The translations under genes were made by a program, and so were the position numbers. A stretch of DNA of 64,000 nt from Cryobacterium roopkundense (lineage in GTDB: Bacteria; Actinomycetota; Actinomycetes; Actinomycetales; Microbacteriaceae): NCBI RefSeq assembly GCF_014200405.1, contig NZ_JACHBQ010000001.1, forward strand, positions 1,550,001 to 1,614,000. Direction: 5' to 3'. The first letter of the stretch is position 1, and each line of letters begins with the position of its first letter. Below are positions 27,239 through 35,762 of the stretch, in pieces. Below the pieces are notes generated by a model. The model was not told where the DNA came from. It worked only from the letters and a program-made list of their open reading frames with translations, and did not search any database.

Positions 27239-27540
27239 CCATCTGGCACATCGTGATCGCCGCGTCCATCGCCGTTCTGGCCATCAAGTTCGTCGGCTAC
27301 CTCGTGCCGCCGACGCTCCTCAGCCGGCCGGCGCCGGCAAGGATCGCTGACCTGCTGACCGTCGCTCTGCTCGCGGCGTTGATCGCCGTGCAGACTCTCG
27401 GCAGCGGCCAAGCCGTCGTACTCGATGCCCGGGTGCCGGCCGTACTGGTTGCCGGCGTCTTGTTTTGGTTGAAGGTGCCGTTTATCGTTGTCGTGATCGC
27501 GGCGGCCGTCGTGGCCGCCGGCATCCGAGCCCTCACGTGA
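27235..27540 (+). CDS. azlD: AzlD family branched-chain amino acid exporter subunit
   Basis: A 101-residue membrane protein with three or four hydrophobic segments (WHIVIAASIAVLAIKFVGYL, DLLTVALLAALIAVQTL and others), matching the small AzlD/YgaH subunit. The ATG at 27235 overlaps the azlC stop, showing coupling. Longer in-frame readings upstream are in the azlC coding region and are not real. It is convergent with def, with a 27-base gap. Confidence 0.88.
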   Translation: MTIWHIVIAASIAVLAIKFVGYLVPPTLLSRPAPARIADLLTVALLAALIAVQTLGSGQAVVLDARVPAVLVAGVLFWLKVPFIVVVIAAAVVAAGIRALT

Positions 27541-27567
27541 TTCGGCGCCGGCGCATTCGGGGCCGGC

Positions 27568-28140
27568 TCAGCCTTCGAGGTTGTCGACCCCCGGCACCCA
27601 GCTCAGGCCCGGTTCGCCCCAGCCTCGCTTGCGGGTGACCTTCTTCGCCATCTTGGCGTAGACGTGCTCGAGCCGATCCACGTAGATCGTGCCGTCGAGG
27701 TGGTCGAACTCATGCTGGAAGATGCGGGCCAACCAGCCGTCGGCGCGAATTTCGAAGGGCTTCTGCTCCAGATCGAGCGCGTGAAGAATCGCGGATTCAG
27801 CCCGGCGCAGCGGAAAACGCTCCCCGGGGAAGGAAAGGCACCCCTCGTCCTCGTCCAGTTCGTCCTCGTCGGCGTGTCCGGCCGGAACGGGGGTGATCCA
27901 GAGCTCCGGGTTGATGGCGACGCCGCGCCACACGACCTCGTCATCGTCCTCAAAGCTGTAGGTGAAGAGGCGCAGGCCCACACCCACTTGGGTGGCGGCG
28001 AGGCCAACGCCCGGCGCGGCGTCCATCGTCTCGAACATGTCCCGCACGAGGGTGCGCAGCTCGTCGTCGAAGTTCTCGACGAGAGCGGCGGGGGAGTGCA
28101 GAACGGGGTCACCTGAAATTACTATTGCGCGTACGGCCAT
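27568..28140 (-). CDS. def: Peptide deformylase
   Basis: A 190-residue metalloprotease that removes the formyl group from nascent protein N-termini. All three signature motifs are visible: GVGLAATQVG (motif 1), EGCLSFPG with the metal Cys (motif 2), and QHEFDHLDG with the HExxH site near residues 143-147 (motif 3). The length is normal. It is divergent from the membrane protein gene at 28181, with 40 bases between the two starts. Confidence 0.95.
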   Translation of the reverse strand: MAVRAIVISGDPVLHSPAALVENFDDELRTLVRDMFETMDAAPGVGLAATQVGVGLRLFTYSFEDDDEVVWRGVAINPELWITPVPAGHADEDELDEDEGCLSFPGERFPLRRAESAILHALDLEQKPFEIRADGWLARIFQHEFDHLDGTIYVDRLEHVYAKMAKKVTRKRGWGEPGLSWVPGVDNLEG

Positions 28141-28168
28141 TCCTCAAGAATATCCGCATGGATCTCGG

Positions 28169-28180
28169 TACAGTCATCTG
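28169..28180 (+). promoter_or_regulatory. Leaderless promoter -10 element of the DMT-type gene
   Basis: TACAGT at 28169-28174 fits TANNNT and ends exactly 6 bases before the GTG at 28181. There is no Shine-Dalgarno site, so a leaderless transcript is likely. Confidence 0.5.
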
Positions 28181-29095
28181 GTGACCACGGACCTGACAGA
28201 TCTGGCAGCGGAGATCACGATTGACCCGCGGCAGGCCATCGGTATTCCGCTGGCCCTCATCGGCGCGATCTTCCTGTCCCTCGGCGCTCAGTTCCAGCAC
28301 CGCGGGGTCACCAAGGTCGAGGCGTTGACGGTGCAGGCGACAGGGGGCCTCAACACGAGGCAGCTCATGCTGCTGCTGGCTCGGCCCTCGTGGGTTCTGG
28401 GCACGCTCATGCTCGGGCTCGCGATTGCCTTCCAGCTCACCAGCCTGGCCTTCGCTCCCCTTCTCGTTGTTCAGCCACTCGGCGCGGTAGCGCTCGTGAT
28501 GACGGCCATTCTCAACGCTCGAGTGAGCCAAGTGCGACTGAACCGGGTGTCCATCATCGCGATCACCATGTGTGTGGGCGGCGTTGGCCTGTTCGTGACC
28601 GTGGCCGCGTTCACTGCGGTGGACAAGCCCGTGACCGACGCAAACCTCATCACCATCCTGATCGTGCTCGGCATCGTGTTGGCAGTGTTCGGCGTGACGT
28701 TTGCGCTCTTCCGCAATCGCTTTCGGGCGGTCTATTACATCATCGGTGCGGGGGTGCTGTACGGCTTCGTGGCCACGCTGGCCAAGGTCGTCATCAACCG
28801 TGTTCGCTTTTCGAATTTTGAGTGGCTCACCGTGCTGTGCGTGCTGGGGCTGCTCCTGGCGGCGGCGCTCGGCGCGTACTTCGTGCAGAACGCCTATGCG
28901 AGTGGACCCCCAGATCTGGTCATAGCTGGGCTGACCGTCGTTGACCCGCTCGTTGCTGTCGGCATCGGCATCGTGGTCTTGGGTGAGGCTTCGCAGGCCC
29001 CGCCGTTGGCGGCATTCGCCTTTATCGTTGCGGGAATCATCGCCATCTGGGGTGTCTTCCTGCTCGCGCGCTATCATCCGCAATTCGAGCAGTAG
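28181..29095 (+). CDS. DMT-type multi-pass membrane protein
   Basis: A 304-residue protein with about nine or ten hydrophobic segments in an EamA/DMT-like arrangement. The first follows a short acidic N-terminus (LALIGAIFLSLGAQFQH). GLTVVDPLVAVGIGIVVLGE near the C-terminus resembles the PL-x-A region of DMT permeases and NIPA-like magnesium transporters. The substrate cannot be assigned. The start is GTG at 28181; longer in-frame readings run antisense through def and are rejected. Confidence 0.8.
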   Translation: MTTDLTDLAAEITIDPRQAIGIPLALIGAIFLSLGAQFQHRGVTKVEALTVQATGGLNTRQLMLLLARPSWVLGTLMLGLAIAFQLTSLAFAPLLVVQPLGAVALVMTAILNARVSQVRLNRVSIIAITMCVGGVGLFVTVAAFTAVDKPVTDANLITILIVLGIVLAVFGVTFALFRNRFRAVYYIIGAGVLYGFVATLAKVVINRVRFSNFEWLTVLCVLGLLLAAALGAYFVQNAYASGPPDLVIAGLTVVDPLVAVGIGIVVLGEASQAPPLAAFAFIVAGIIAIWGVFLLARYHPQFEQ

Positions 29096-29247
29096 TCGGT
29101 TGAAAACCCGGCGCGCCCGTCTGCCGGGCCCGGGAGTTGACTGTGCGGTTTAGACTGAATCGCTAAGACACATCATCTCCACCCGACAGATATCAGTTTT
29201 CTCGCCGGACGAAGATCCCCGGCACACCTACGTAGGGACCTCGCCTC

Positions 29248-30507
29248 TTGTCAGATTCGACCGACGTGCAGGGCACAACCGCACCGGAAGTTGCACCACA
29301 GGCAAAGGTGCCGATTCGCGTCCTGATCGCTGCGGACACATTCGCTCCCGACGTGAACGGCGCGGCCAAATTCGCCGAGCGACTCGCGGCCGGCCTCGTG
29401 TCCCGTGGGCACGAAGTGCAGGTCATGGCGCCGTCGGCCTCGCGCAAGTACGGCACGTGGACTGAGATGCATGAAGGCCAGCCCATGACGGTGCATCGCC
29501 TGCACAGCTGGCGTTGGTACCCGCACGACTGGCTGCGTTTCGCCCTGCCGTGGCTTGTTCGGCGCGACAGCCGCCGTATTCTCGACACATTCCGGCCCGA
29601 TGTCGTTCATTTTCAGTCCCATATCAATGTGGGGCGTGGGGTTACGATCGAGGCCGAGAAGCGCGGAATGCGCATCATCGGCACGAACCATTTCATGCCC
29701 GAAAACATGGTTAAGTTCTCCCTCGTTCCGGTGGGGTTTCAGGACCGGGTGATCAAGGCCGCATGGCGGGCCGCACGACGCACCTTCGGGCGCGCAGAGG
29801 CTGTGACGACACCGACGCGCCGCGCGGCGCAGTTCCTCGAGAAATACACCGGGCTGACCGGGGTGCACGCGATTTCGTGTGGAATCGACGCCGAAAACTA
29901 CTCGCCGAACTTCGAACCGCGCGCGGAGAATCGCATTCTCTTTGTGGGGCGGGTGACGGGGGAGAAGCAGATCGATGTGCTGCTGCAGGCTGCCGCGCTT
30001 CTCAAGCCCGACTTGAACGCTCAGATTGAAATCGTGGGAGGCGGTGACCAGCGGCGCAATCTCGAGCACCTGTCGGAAACCCTCGGTCTCAGGTCCCGGA
30101 TCACCTTCACCGGCTATGTGACAGATGAGGAGCTGCGCTCGGCGTACTCCCGCGCCACGCTCTTTGCCATGCCGTCGATCGCCGAGCTGCAGAGCATCGC
30201 CACGATGGAGGCGATGGCGTCCGGCCTTCCCGTCGTCGCCGCCGATGCGATGGCCCTGCCGCACCTCGTGCACGATGAGCAGAACGGCTTCCTGTTCAAG
30301 CCCGGAAACGCCCAGGACTTGGCCGACAAGATCACTCGCGTTCTTGAACTGTCGCCAGATTCACTCGAGGAGCTCAAGCGTGAGTCGCTCAAGTTGATCG
30401 TTGCTCACGACATCCGCCGCACGCTGAACACATTCGAATGCCTGTATCGTGGGGAGCCGGTGACCGATACGGTCACTAACGGTGCCTCCGCTCACTCGTC
30501 AGAATAA
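29248..30507 (+). CDS. GT4 family glycosyltransferase
   Basis: A 419-residue retaining glycosyltransferase of the GT-B fold, family 4. The N-terminal Rossmann domain has ADTFAPDVNGAAKFAERLA with the Gly-rich loop, and the C-terminal nucleotide-sugar domain has FVGRVTGEKQIDVLL and the E-x7-E motif in PSIAELQSIATMEAMASGLP (near residues 312-320). The start is TTG at 29248 with GTAGGGA about 9 bases upstream. Such enzymes add sugars to lipids or envelope polymers in actinobacteria; the exact acceptor is unknown. It ends 24 bases before tRNA-Met. Confidence 0.88.
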   Translation: MSDSTDVQGTTAPEVAPQAKVPIRVLIAADTFAPDVNGAAKFAERLAAGLVSRGHEVQVMAPSASRKYGTWTEMHEGQPMTVHRLHSWRWYPHDWLRFALPWLVRRDSRRILDTFRPDVVHFQSHINVGRGVTIEAEKRGMRIIGTNHFMPENMVKFSLVPVGFQDRVIKAAWRAARRTFGRAEAVTTPTRRAAQFLEKYTGLTGVHAISCGIDAENYSPNFEPRAENRILFVGRVTGEKQIDVLLQAAALLKPDLNAQIEIVGGGDQRRNLEHLSETLGLRSRITFTGYVTDEELRSAYSRATLFAMPSIAELQSIATMEAMASGLPVVAADAMALPHLVHDEQNGFLFKPGNAQDLADKITRVLELSPDSLEELKRESLKLIVAHDIRRTLNTFECLYRGEPVTDTVTNGASAHSSE

Positions 30508-30516
30508 ACTCTGACG
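30497..30516 (+). terminator. Small hairpin at the end of the glycosyltransferase gene
   Basis: CGTCAGA (30497-30503) and TCTGACG (30510-30516) form a 7-bp stem that includes the TAA stop. There is no clear U-tract, so it is a weak terminator candidate. Confidence 0.35.
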
Positions 30517-30531
30517 GTATTGGAAGGTTTC

Positions 30532-30605
30532 GGGGCGGTAGCTCAGCTGGTTAGAGCACCGGGCTCATAACCCGTCGGTCCTGGGTTCAAGTCCCAGTCG
30601 CCCTA
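30532..30605 (+). tRNA. tRNA-Met (CAT), elongator type; likely integration site
   Basis: A 74-base cloverleaf. The acceptor GGGGCGG pairs with TCGCCCT (wobbles at both ends), the D arm is GCTC/GAGC, anticodon loop CTCATAA carries CAT, and the T arm is CTGGG TTCAAGT CCCAG. The first acceptor base is paired and the anticodon stem lacks the three-G-C initiator feature, so elongator Met is favoured over initiator. CCA is not encoded. An excisionase-like and an integrase gene follow on the same strand, so its 3' end is the probable attachment site. Confidence 0.93.
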
Positions 30606-30666
30606 CTGAAAATGTGGTTTGATCAGGATTTCTTGTTTTCGCTTTAGTGGCAAGACTTGATATATC

Positions 30667-30687
30667 CATTGTTTATACATTGTTTAT
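30667..30687 (+). repeat. Direct repeat in AT-rich sequence between tRNA-Met and xis
   Basis: CATTGTTTAT occurs at 30667-30676 and again at 30678-30687, an 11-base period. The surrounding 60 bases are AT-rich in a GC-rich genome. The place, just inside the element, fits arm-type binding sites for integrase or excisionase. A small GGCCC-TTTC-GGGCC hairpin follows at about 30700. Confidence 0.55.
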
Positions 30688-30786
30688 TGCAAAATAACCG
30701 GCCCTTTCGGGCCCTGTCCATGATCGAGTTCGTCGGGATCCGACCCGGTTCGAGTGGTCTGGAATGGCCTTGAACACCTATGGGTT

Positions 30787-31023
30787 ATGGACACTCAACA
30801 ACTCATGGGGCTCGGTCTTGAGCCGGTATTAACGACAAGCGAACTCGCCGAGTATCTCGGCGTGAACGTGCAGGCCATCTACGACTTGCGAAACGACGGG
30901 CGTGGCCCGTCTGGCTTCCGAGTTGGCCGGGAGATTCGCTACCGCGTCTCCGACGTTCTCGGCTGGCTCGAGGGTCTCCACGAGCCAGCACCGTCTGTGC
31001 GTGAACGCGGGGGTGGTCGCTGA
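30787..31023 (+). CDS. Excisionase-like helix-turn-helix protein
   Basis: A 78-residue protein with a MerR/excisionase-type winged helix: LTTSELAEYLGVNVQAIYDLR, then GPSGFRVGREIRYRVSDVLGWLE. It matches the small DNA-binding protein usually encoded before tyrosine integrases on actinobacterial elements. The ATG at 30787 is preferred to 30754; 30805 is also possible. Its TGA overlaps the integrase ATG by one base, so the two are coupled. It would direct excision or control integrase expression. Confidence 0.85.
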   Translation: MDTQQLMGLGLEPVLTTSELAEYLGVNVQAIYDLRNDGRGPSGFRVGREIRYRVSDVLGWLEGLHEPAPSVRERGGGR

Positions 31024-32210
31024 TGGCTGGGCGACCGCGACTGCCGATCAGCACCTTCGGCTCCATCACGACGACCAAGGTTGGCCCAGAACGCTTTCGG
31101 GCGACGACGGTCTTCCGGGACTCTGATGGGCAGGTTCGGCAAGTGGGCGCGACGCGTCCGAGCCGTAACGCGGCGGTGGCAGCGCTGAAGGAGGAGCTGG
31201 CATCTCGTGTGCGCGCCGGTGGTGTCGGCGACTCGCTGAATGCGGGCTCTCCGTTCCGGCTGCTCGCCGAAGCATGGATGGAGGATGTGCTTCTGGACGT
31301 GGACCGTGCCCAAGGGACAAAGGACGTCTACGAGAGTGAGCTGCGCCGGCTCGTGTTACCACATTTTGAGAACTTCACCATTCGCGAGGTGACGGTCGGT
31401 CGTATCGAACTTTTTCTTCGGATGCAGCGTGCTAAGTCGTACACGCGGGCAAAGCATTCCCGAAATATCCTCGGCATGATCATGGCTTTCGCGGTGCGAC
31501 GGGAGATCATTCCGCGCAATCCCGTGACGGAGACGTCGCGAATGAAGAAGCCTCCTCATACCCCGAAGGCGCTCACGCCCGAGCAGTTAGGCGCCATCCG
31601 CCTGGCGGCCCGTGAGTGGCGCACAGAGGAGGGCAGGATGGGCCCCCGATCGGACGGGCAGGTGCGGGACATTATCGAGGTGATGCTCGGCACGGCGACG
31701 CGTATCGGCGAGGTGCTCGCGCTTCGGCAATGCGATATCGATATGGATGCCGATCCGCCGAGGGTGACCGTCTGCGGCACGATCGTCGTCAATAGGGGCG
31801 CCGGGGTTCTCCGGCAGGAGCATCCGAAGACCCACGAGTCGAACCGGGTCATCGGTGTGCCGGAGTTTGCGGCCGATGTCATTCGTGAGCGCCTGAAACT
31901 GATCGATCCGGCGGACTCCGATCACTTGTTGTTCTTCTCGCGGACGGGCACGCCGTTGACGCCGTATAACGTGAGGCGAACGTTCCGCGGGATACTCCGA
32001 GCCGCCGGTCTCGAGGGGCTGAACATCTCACCGCATTCCTTCCGCCGCACGGGGGCAACGCTGCTCGCCAACGAGCTCGGTATGCAGGCTGCGGCCGACG
32101 TGCTTGGGCACACGTCCACGTCGACGACGAAGGCTCATTACGCCGAGCCGGACCGCACGGTGAAGCCCGGCCCTGCCGCAGTCATGCAGAAGCTGGCACC
32201 GCCCAAGTAG
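31023..32210 (+). CDS. int: Tyrosine-type site-specific integrase
   Basis: A 395-residue phage-type integrase. It has an N-terminal arm-binding domain, a core-binding SAM-like domain (about 85-170), and a catalytic domain with the conserved residues: Arg in TATRIGEVLALR (near 227), H-x-x-R in SPHSFRRTG (near 337-340), a later His in LGHTSTSTT, and the nucleophile Tyr in KAHYAEPD (near 373). All catalytic residues are present, so it should be active. It follows tRNA-Met and an excisionase-like gene, which marks the left end of the island. Confidence 0.95.
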   Translation: MAGRPRLPISTFGSITTTKVGPERFRATTVFRDSDGQVRQVGATRPSRNAAVAALKEELASRVRAGGVGDSLNAGSPFRLLAEAWMEDVLLDVDRAQGTKDVYESELRRLVLPHFENFTIREVTVGRIELFLRMQRAKSYTRAKHSRNILGMIMAFAVRREIIPRNPVTETSRMKKPPHTPKALTPEQLGAIRLAAREWRTEEGRMGPRSDGQVRDIIEVMLGTATRIGEVLALRQCDIDMDADPPRVTVCGTIVVNRGAGVLRQEHPKTHESNRVIGVPEFAADVIRERLKLIDPADSDHLLFFSRTGTPLTPYNVRRTFRGILRAAGLEGLNISPHSFRRTGATLLANELGMQAAADVLGHTSTSTTKAHYAEPDRTVKPGPAAVMQKLAPPK

Positions 32211-32457
32211 GGGGTTTCAGTCGGAACGGTCAGCGGATATCAAGAACGTGACCCGCAAGTGAAATGGACAGTCATTCCTCCGTACGCATGGGCTCGCAGC
32301 AGAATGCCCAGGGTTCGTTGGGGCGCGCCTTGATCGGCCATTTCCTGCTTACATGTATGGTTCGAGTGGGGCTAGACGCGGCGTTCTAATGCGGTGGTTC
32401 TACACCGCGGAATTCCGCGGGCGCTTCGACGTCGAACGAAACTGGGACTGAATCGTC

Positions 32458-33084
32458 ATGATTTTTTTCAAAGCACGGGTCTTGCTCTGGCCGCTTCTGC
32501 TGATCACTGTGCTGGTTGTCGCGGGAATGGGTGCAGCTTTCGCATTCGGTGGACTCAACGCTCTCGCTCTCAGTTCGTTGTTCACCAGCAGCTCGAGCGA
32601 ACGCGATTCGCAGGTGGTTCAGTCCGTCACGCGTGTGCAAGAGGTCGCTTTGCTTAGCCTCCATATCGAGGGCGTCGCGAGGGATGAACGCACTGGAGAG
32701 ATCCTCGGCGTGGCGGTGCCAGCGAGCGAGAAAACGACGCTGATCCAGTACAAGTTCGACGCAAAACTAGGCATCGATGGGTCACAGGTGAAGATCGAAG
32801 CCACAGGCCCAGACGCGTTTCTGGTTACTATCCCTCAATTTGTCGGCATCGGCTTTGACGATCCTGTGTTCGAGGATCCCCTCGAAGACAACAACGCGCT
32901 TAGCTGGGTGACACCGCCAGCCATTCAAACTCGTATGGTCAACAACATACTCAGCGACGAGAATAAGCAGGCCTACATTACGCAAAACACAGCAGCGCTT
33001 AAAGAGCAGACCAAGGTGTTTTACTCCGGAATCATCGCAAGCGTCGATCCCGCAATCACCCTAGACTTTGAGTTCGCTGGGTAG
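32458..33084 (+). CDS. DUF4230-like membrane-anchored protein
   Basis: A 208-residue protein with one N-terminal membrane span (about residues 8-30, LLWPLLLITVLVVAGMGAAF) and an extracytoplasmic domain. VVQSVTRVQEVALLSLHIEGV resembles the start of DUF4230 proteins, whose function is unknown. The upstream 247-base gap shows no other gene. GC content is visibly lower than in the core genes, consistent with transfer. It is convergent with the next three minus-strand genes. Confidence 0.65.
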   Translation: MIFFKARVLLWPLLLITVLVVAGMGAAFAFGGLNALALSSLFTSSSSERDSQVVQSVTRVQEVALLSLHIEGVARDERTGEILGVAVPASEKTTLIQYKFDAKLGIDGSQVKIEATGPDAFLVTIPQFVGIGFDDPVFEDPLEDNNALSWVTPPAIQTRMVNNILSDENKQAYITQNTAALKEQTKVFYSGIIASVDPAITLDFEFAG

Positions 33085-33201
33085 ATGCCCGCAGCGCTCG
33101 GCCCTCGCCGCGTCGATAGGCTCGCCCTTCCGGCAGCCATCTGGGGCGTTGTCGCCATCGCCTGCTGACAGGCCGCGTTGCCGTCATCCCGGCATGACGT
33201 C

Positions 33202-33235
33202 GACGTGGCGGCGCCCTTGGGAGCGCCGCCACGTC
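33202..33235. terminator. Bidirectional hairpin terminator
   Basis: A 13-bp perfect stem (33202-33214 with 33223-33235; arm GACGTGGCGGCGC) with an 8-base loop lies between the convergent genes ending at 33084 and 33268. There is no U-tract. Confidence 0.75.
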
Positions 33236-33267
33236 TTGGCCGGGCAGTGTTGTCAGGACCTACTTGC

Positions 33268-33891
33268 CTAACCTGTCTTCGTGAGGGGTGCGCAGCGTGA
33301 GGTCTTGATCAAGCCGTCAGAGGCCTGCACGGTGACCACGGCCGGGCCTGAGCTCAGGTCGTTGTCGATGATGTCATCGCCCGTGGCGTTCAGGCGTGCC
33401 CAGTAGCAGTTCGATCCGCCATCAGAGGTGTATGTGCCTGGCTGAACATCTGCGCCGACTCGAAACGTGCCCTCGCCGGCGAACGTGTTGGCAGCGGCGA
33501 CGTCTTCGGCGCCTTTGACGGCCGCCTCACGGGCATCGAGTTCCGTCGCCCGCGTGGATTGCGCGGTTTCCGCCGCGGCCAAGTCAGCCTCGCGCTTGTC
33601 CGAGGTCTTCACCGTGGATCGCAGGGTGCTAACTTCGCTGCCGAGTTCCTGCCATGCGGATTTCATCGAGTCATAGTTGCTTGATTTGATGGCCAGATCC
33701 TCGGCCAGAACGTCGGCTCGATCCGTCGCGGTGCCGAGGGCTCCCGCGAGGATCGCCGTGAGAACGATTGCGGCGACCCCGGTGAGGAGCAACGCGGACA
33801 CGGGCACTCGGGCGGTCAAACCTGAACGCAGTCCCATCAGAACACGTGAGCCCAGCGGCTTTCGCGCAGCGGGCGGTGGATTCGACATCAT
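33268..33891 (-). CDS. Membrane protein with coiled coil and C-terminal beta domain, hypothetical
   Basis: A 207-residue protein. It has a cytoplasmic Pro/Arg-rich N-terminus, one membrane span (about residues 30-53, SALLLTGVAAIVLTAILAGA), a charged helical region likely to form a coiled coil (about 55-120), and a small extracytoplasmic domain starting GTFRVGADVQPGTYTSDGG that contains two Cys. I recognise the C-terminal pattern from actinobacterial surface proteins but cannot name a function. Starts at 33891 or 33888 are equivalent. It is in line with two more envelope genes on the same strand. Confidence 0.72.
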   Translation of the reverse strand: MMSNPPPAARKPLGSRVLMGLRSGLTARVPVSALLLTGVAAIVLTAILAGALGTATDRADVLAEDLAIKSSNYDSMKSAWQELGSEVSTLRSTVKTSDKREADLAAAETAQSTRATELDAREAAVKGAEDVAAANTFAGEGTFRVGADVQPGTYTSDGGSNCYWARLNATGDDIIDNDLSSGPAVVTVQASDGLIKTSRCAPLTKTG

Positions 33892-33922
33892 CAGTCTCTT
33901 CGTCGCTTGTCTGCCGGGTCAC

Positions 33923-35005
33923 CTACTCGGCGACCATTGTCCAGTTGCCGTCGGCGCTCACCACGATGGCTGACGGGCCCGAGCTGAGCGGAACGGTTCC
34001 CGAGTAGGTGCCGATCTCGTTCACGAGCAGTCCCATGCTGAAGGCTTCGTCTGTCTCCTCGATGATCGCGAAATTGCTTGAGCCGTCGTGGGTGGCCGAG
34101 AGCTTTCCGGCGCTGCCCTCGTACAGAAACACGCCGTCGCCGACACCGGATGCTGCGAGCACGGGTGCGGTGGAGATGGGCGTGATAGTCAGGCTCCAGT
34201 TTCCGTCGGCCGTGATCTGCAGGGTCGCGTCGTCGCCCATTGAGTTGAAACCGTATTCGGTGGTGCCGGTATAGGCGCCGATGGTGTTCACGAGCAGCTG
34301 ACCGGTGGAGGCGTTGGCCGCATCGAGCACGGAAATGGCGAAGTTGCTGGAGCCGTCGTGCGTCGCGGTGACGATGCCTGCGGTTGCGCCGGCAGGGAGG
34401 GTGACGAGGTTGTCGCCGGCCCCGGTCTGCGTGACGGGGGCGAAGGTGCCGAAGGCGTCATCGGCCCAGGACTGAACCGTGTCCGTCTGAACAGGAGTCT
34501 CTTCGACTACGGGGGCGTCTTCGGCAACCGCGATATCCTCCGCCGACCCAGCGGGCGCATCCGCTGCCGGGGCGACGGCCGACGTGGTGTCGGGTGAGTT
34601 GGCGCCGCTTGAGATTCCGCCAATTAGCAGGCTCAGTGCGGTGACCGCGAGCGTGACGATGATGGCCACCTTCTTGTGCTGTCGGTAGCCGGCGAGCTTG
34701 CGGCCCTGCTTGTCATGCTGCACACCGCCGAGGGTGAGAACGATGTCGACGAGCCACCAGCTGCCGAGGCCGGCGAATGTGAACAGTTTGAGCAATCCGG
34801 TGCCGGTCTTGCCCAGGTAGAAACGGTCGACGGCGAAGAAACCGAGCAGCCAGGCGAAGAGCCACGTGGCCACGAATGATTTGTCGGAGACGGGCAGATT
34901 CGCGTCCATGTCCCCGTCGGGACCCACCGGGTATGCGGCGAGGAACTGTTCCTGCTGTTCGACGGGAACTCCGGTCGGAATCGGGCGCTGATTGATGTTG
35001 GTCAT
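33923..35005 (-). CDS. TM2 domain protein with duplicated extracytoplasmic module
   Basis: A 360-residue protein. Residues about 30-105 form a TM2 domain (ATWLFAWLLGFFAVDRFYLG then GTGLLKLFTFAGLGSWWLVD), followed by another membrane span near 115-135, an acidic low-complexity linker, and two copies of a 70-residue module. Both copies share ATHDGSSNFAI, LLVN-x-IG-x-Y-x-GT and ADGNW, so the C-terminal half is an internal tandem duplication. The start at 35005 has AGGA 6 bases upstream. Function unknown; the modules probably lie outside the membrane. Confidence 0.82.
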   Translation of the reverse strand: MTNINQRPIPTGVPVEQQEQFLAAYPVGPDGDMDANLPVSDKSFVATWLFAWLLGFFAVDRFYLGKTGTGLLKLFTFAGLGSWWLVDIVLTLGGVQHDKQGRKLAGYRQHKKVAIIVTLAVTALSLLIGGISSGANSPDTTSAVAPAADAPAGSAEDIAVAEDAPVVEETPVQTDTVQSWADDAFGTFAPVTQTGAGDNLVTLPAGATAGIVTATHDGSSNFAISVLDAANASTGQLLVNTIGAYTGTTEYGFNSMGDDATLQITADGNWSLTITPISTAPVLAASGVGDGVFLYEGSAGKLSATHDGSSNFAIIEETDEAFSMGLLVNEIGTYSGTVPLSSGPSAIVVSADGNWTMVAE

Positions 35006-35049
35006 GGTGTGTCCTGTTCTGTTGTGGTTCAAATGAGAGGAAAGGGGCC

Positions 35050-35526
35050 TTATGGTGCGGAAAGTTCGATCACGATGTCGAGACCGTTGTCAGGGTGGTA
35101 GCCCCAGGAAGCCGAGTAGTCGCTCCACGTGGCGGTCTGGCGTCCGTCGAGTGCCCGGGTGCTGCTGATGCGGGTCAGCACGCTGTCGGGGATCTCGAGT
35201 TCGCCGAGAACGCAAACGACATCGGCTACATCGGCACCGGGAGATTCCTCCCCATCGGTCTGCATCGACAGGCTCTGACCTTCGTCACCGAGTTCGATGA
35301 ACGGGTCTGTCTCCACCTCGCACGCCTGGGTGGCATCGGTCATGGCCGAGGACGGAATAAGCGAGTCGATGCCGCCGGCGACGGATGCCACGAGCAGCGA
35401 ACCGAGGATGCCGACGACGATGCCCAGCCCGCCGAACACGCCACCAATGGTGAGGTCTCGCTTGCTAAACGAGGGTGTCTGCGCAGCGGGCGCCGGCTGG
35501 TCGGTGGCGGTGGTTTCGTCGGTCAT
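35050..35526 (-). CDS. Hypothetical membrane-anchored protein
   Basis: A 158-residue protein with a Thr/Ala/Pro-rich N-terminus, one membrane span (about residues 27-50, GGVFGGLGIVVGILGSLLVA) and an acidic extracytoplasmic part with two Cys. The start at 35526 is supported by GGGAG 8 bases upstream; the reading to 35601 is rejected. It lies 44 bases before the TM2 gene on the same strand, so the three genes may be one transcription unit. I do not recognise its family. Confidence 0.68.
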   Translation of the reverse strand: MTDETTATDQPAPAAQTPSFSKRDLTIGGVFGGLGIVVGILGSLLVASVAGGIDSLIPSSAMTDATQACEVETDPFIELGDEGQSLSMQTDGEESPGADVADVVCVLGELEIPDSVLTRISSTRALDGRQTATWSDYSASWGYHPDNGLDIVIELSAP

Positions 35527-35680
35527 GTCCTGATCTCCCTGTCGTGTGCTGAGGGCAGGTGGGGCGCGGCCATTCCCCCCAACGCAACGGCCGATCCCCA
35601 CCTACATGTGGCCGGCGCATTCAGCAACCGGGCACAACGTCAAGGTAGGGCTCCGGGCCGTTCAGGTACATGTCCAACGT

Positions 35681-35735
35681 TGATAAGGAGGGTTATCACA
35701 AACTAGTGAGAGACTATGCCTGGGAGCCATAGTCT
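35681..35735 (+). promoter_or_regulatory. Two inverted repeats upstream of the restriction-modification operon
   Basis: TGATAA-N6-TTATCA (35681-35698) is followed by AGACTATG-N9-CATAGTCT (35711-35735), both perfect, 28 bases before the first gene of the operon. Spaced dyads at this place are usual for operator sites. No regulator gene of the C-protein type is adjacent. Confidence 0.5.
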
Positions 35736-35762
35736 GTACTCATACACGAGAAGGGAATGCGC

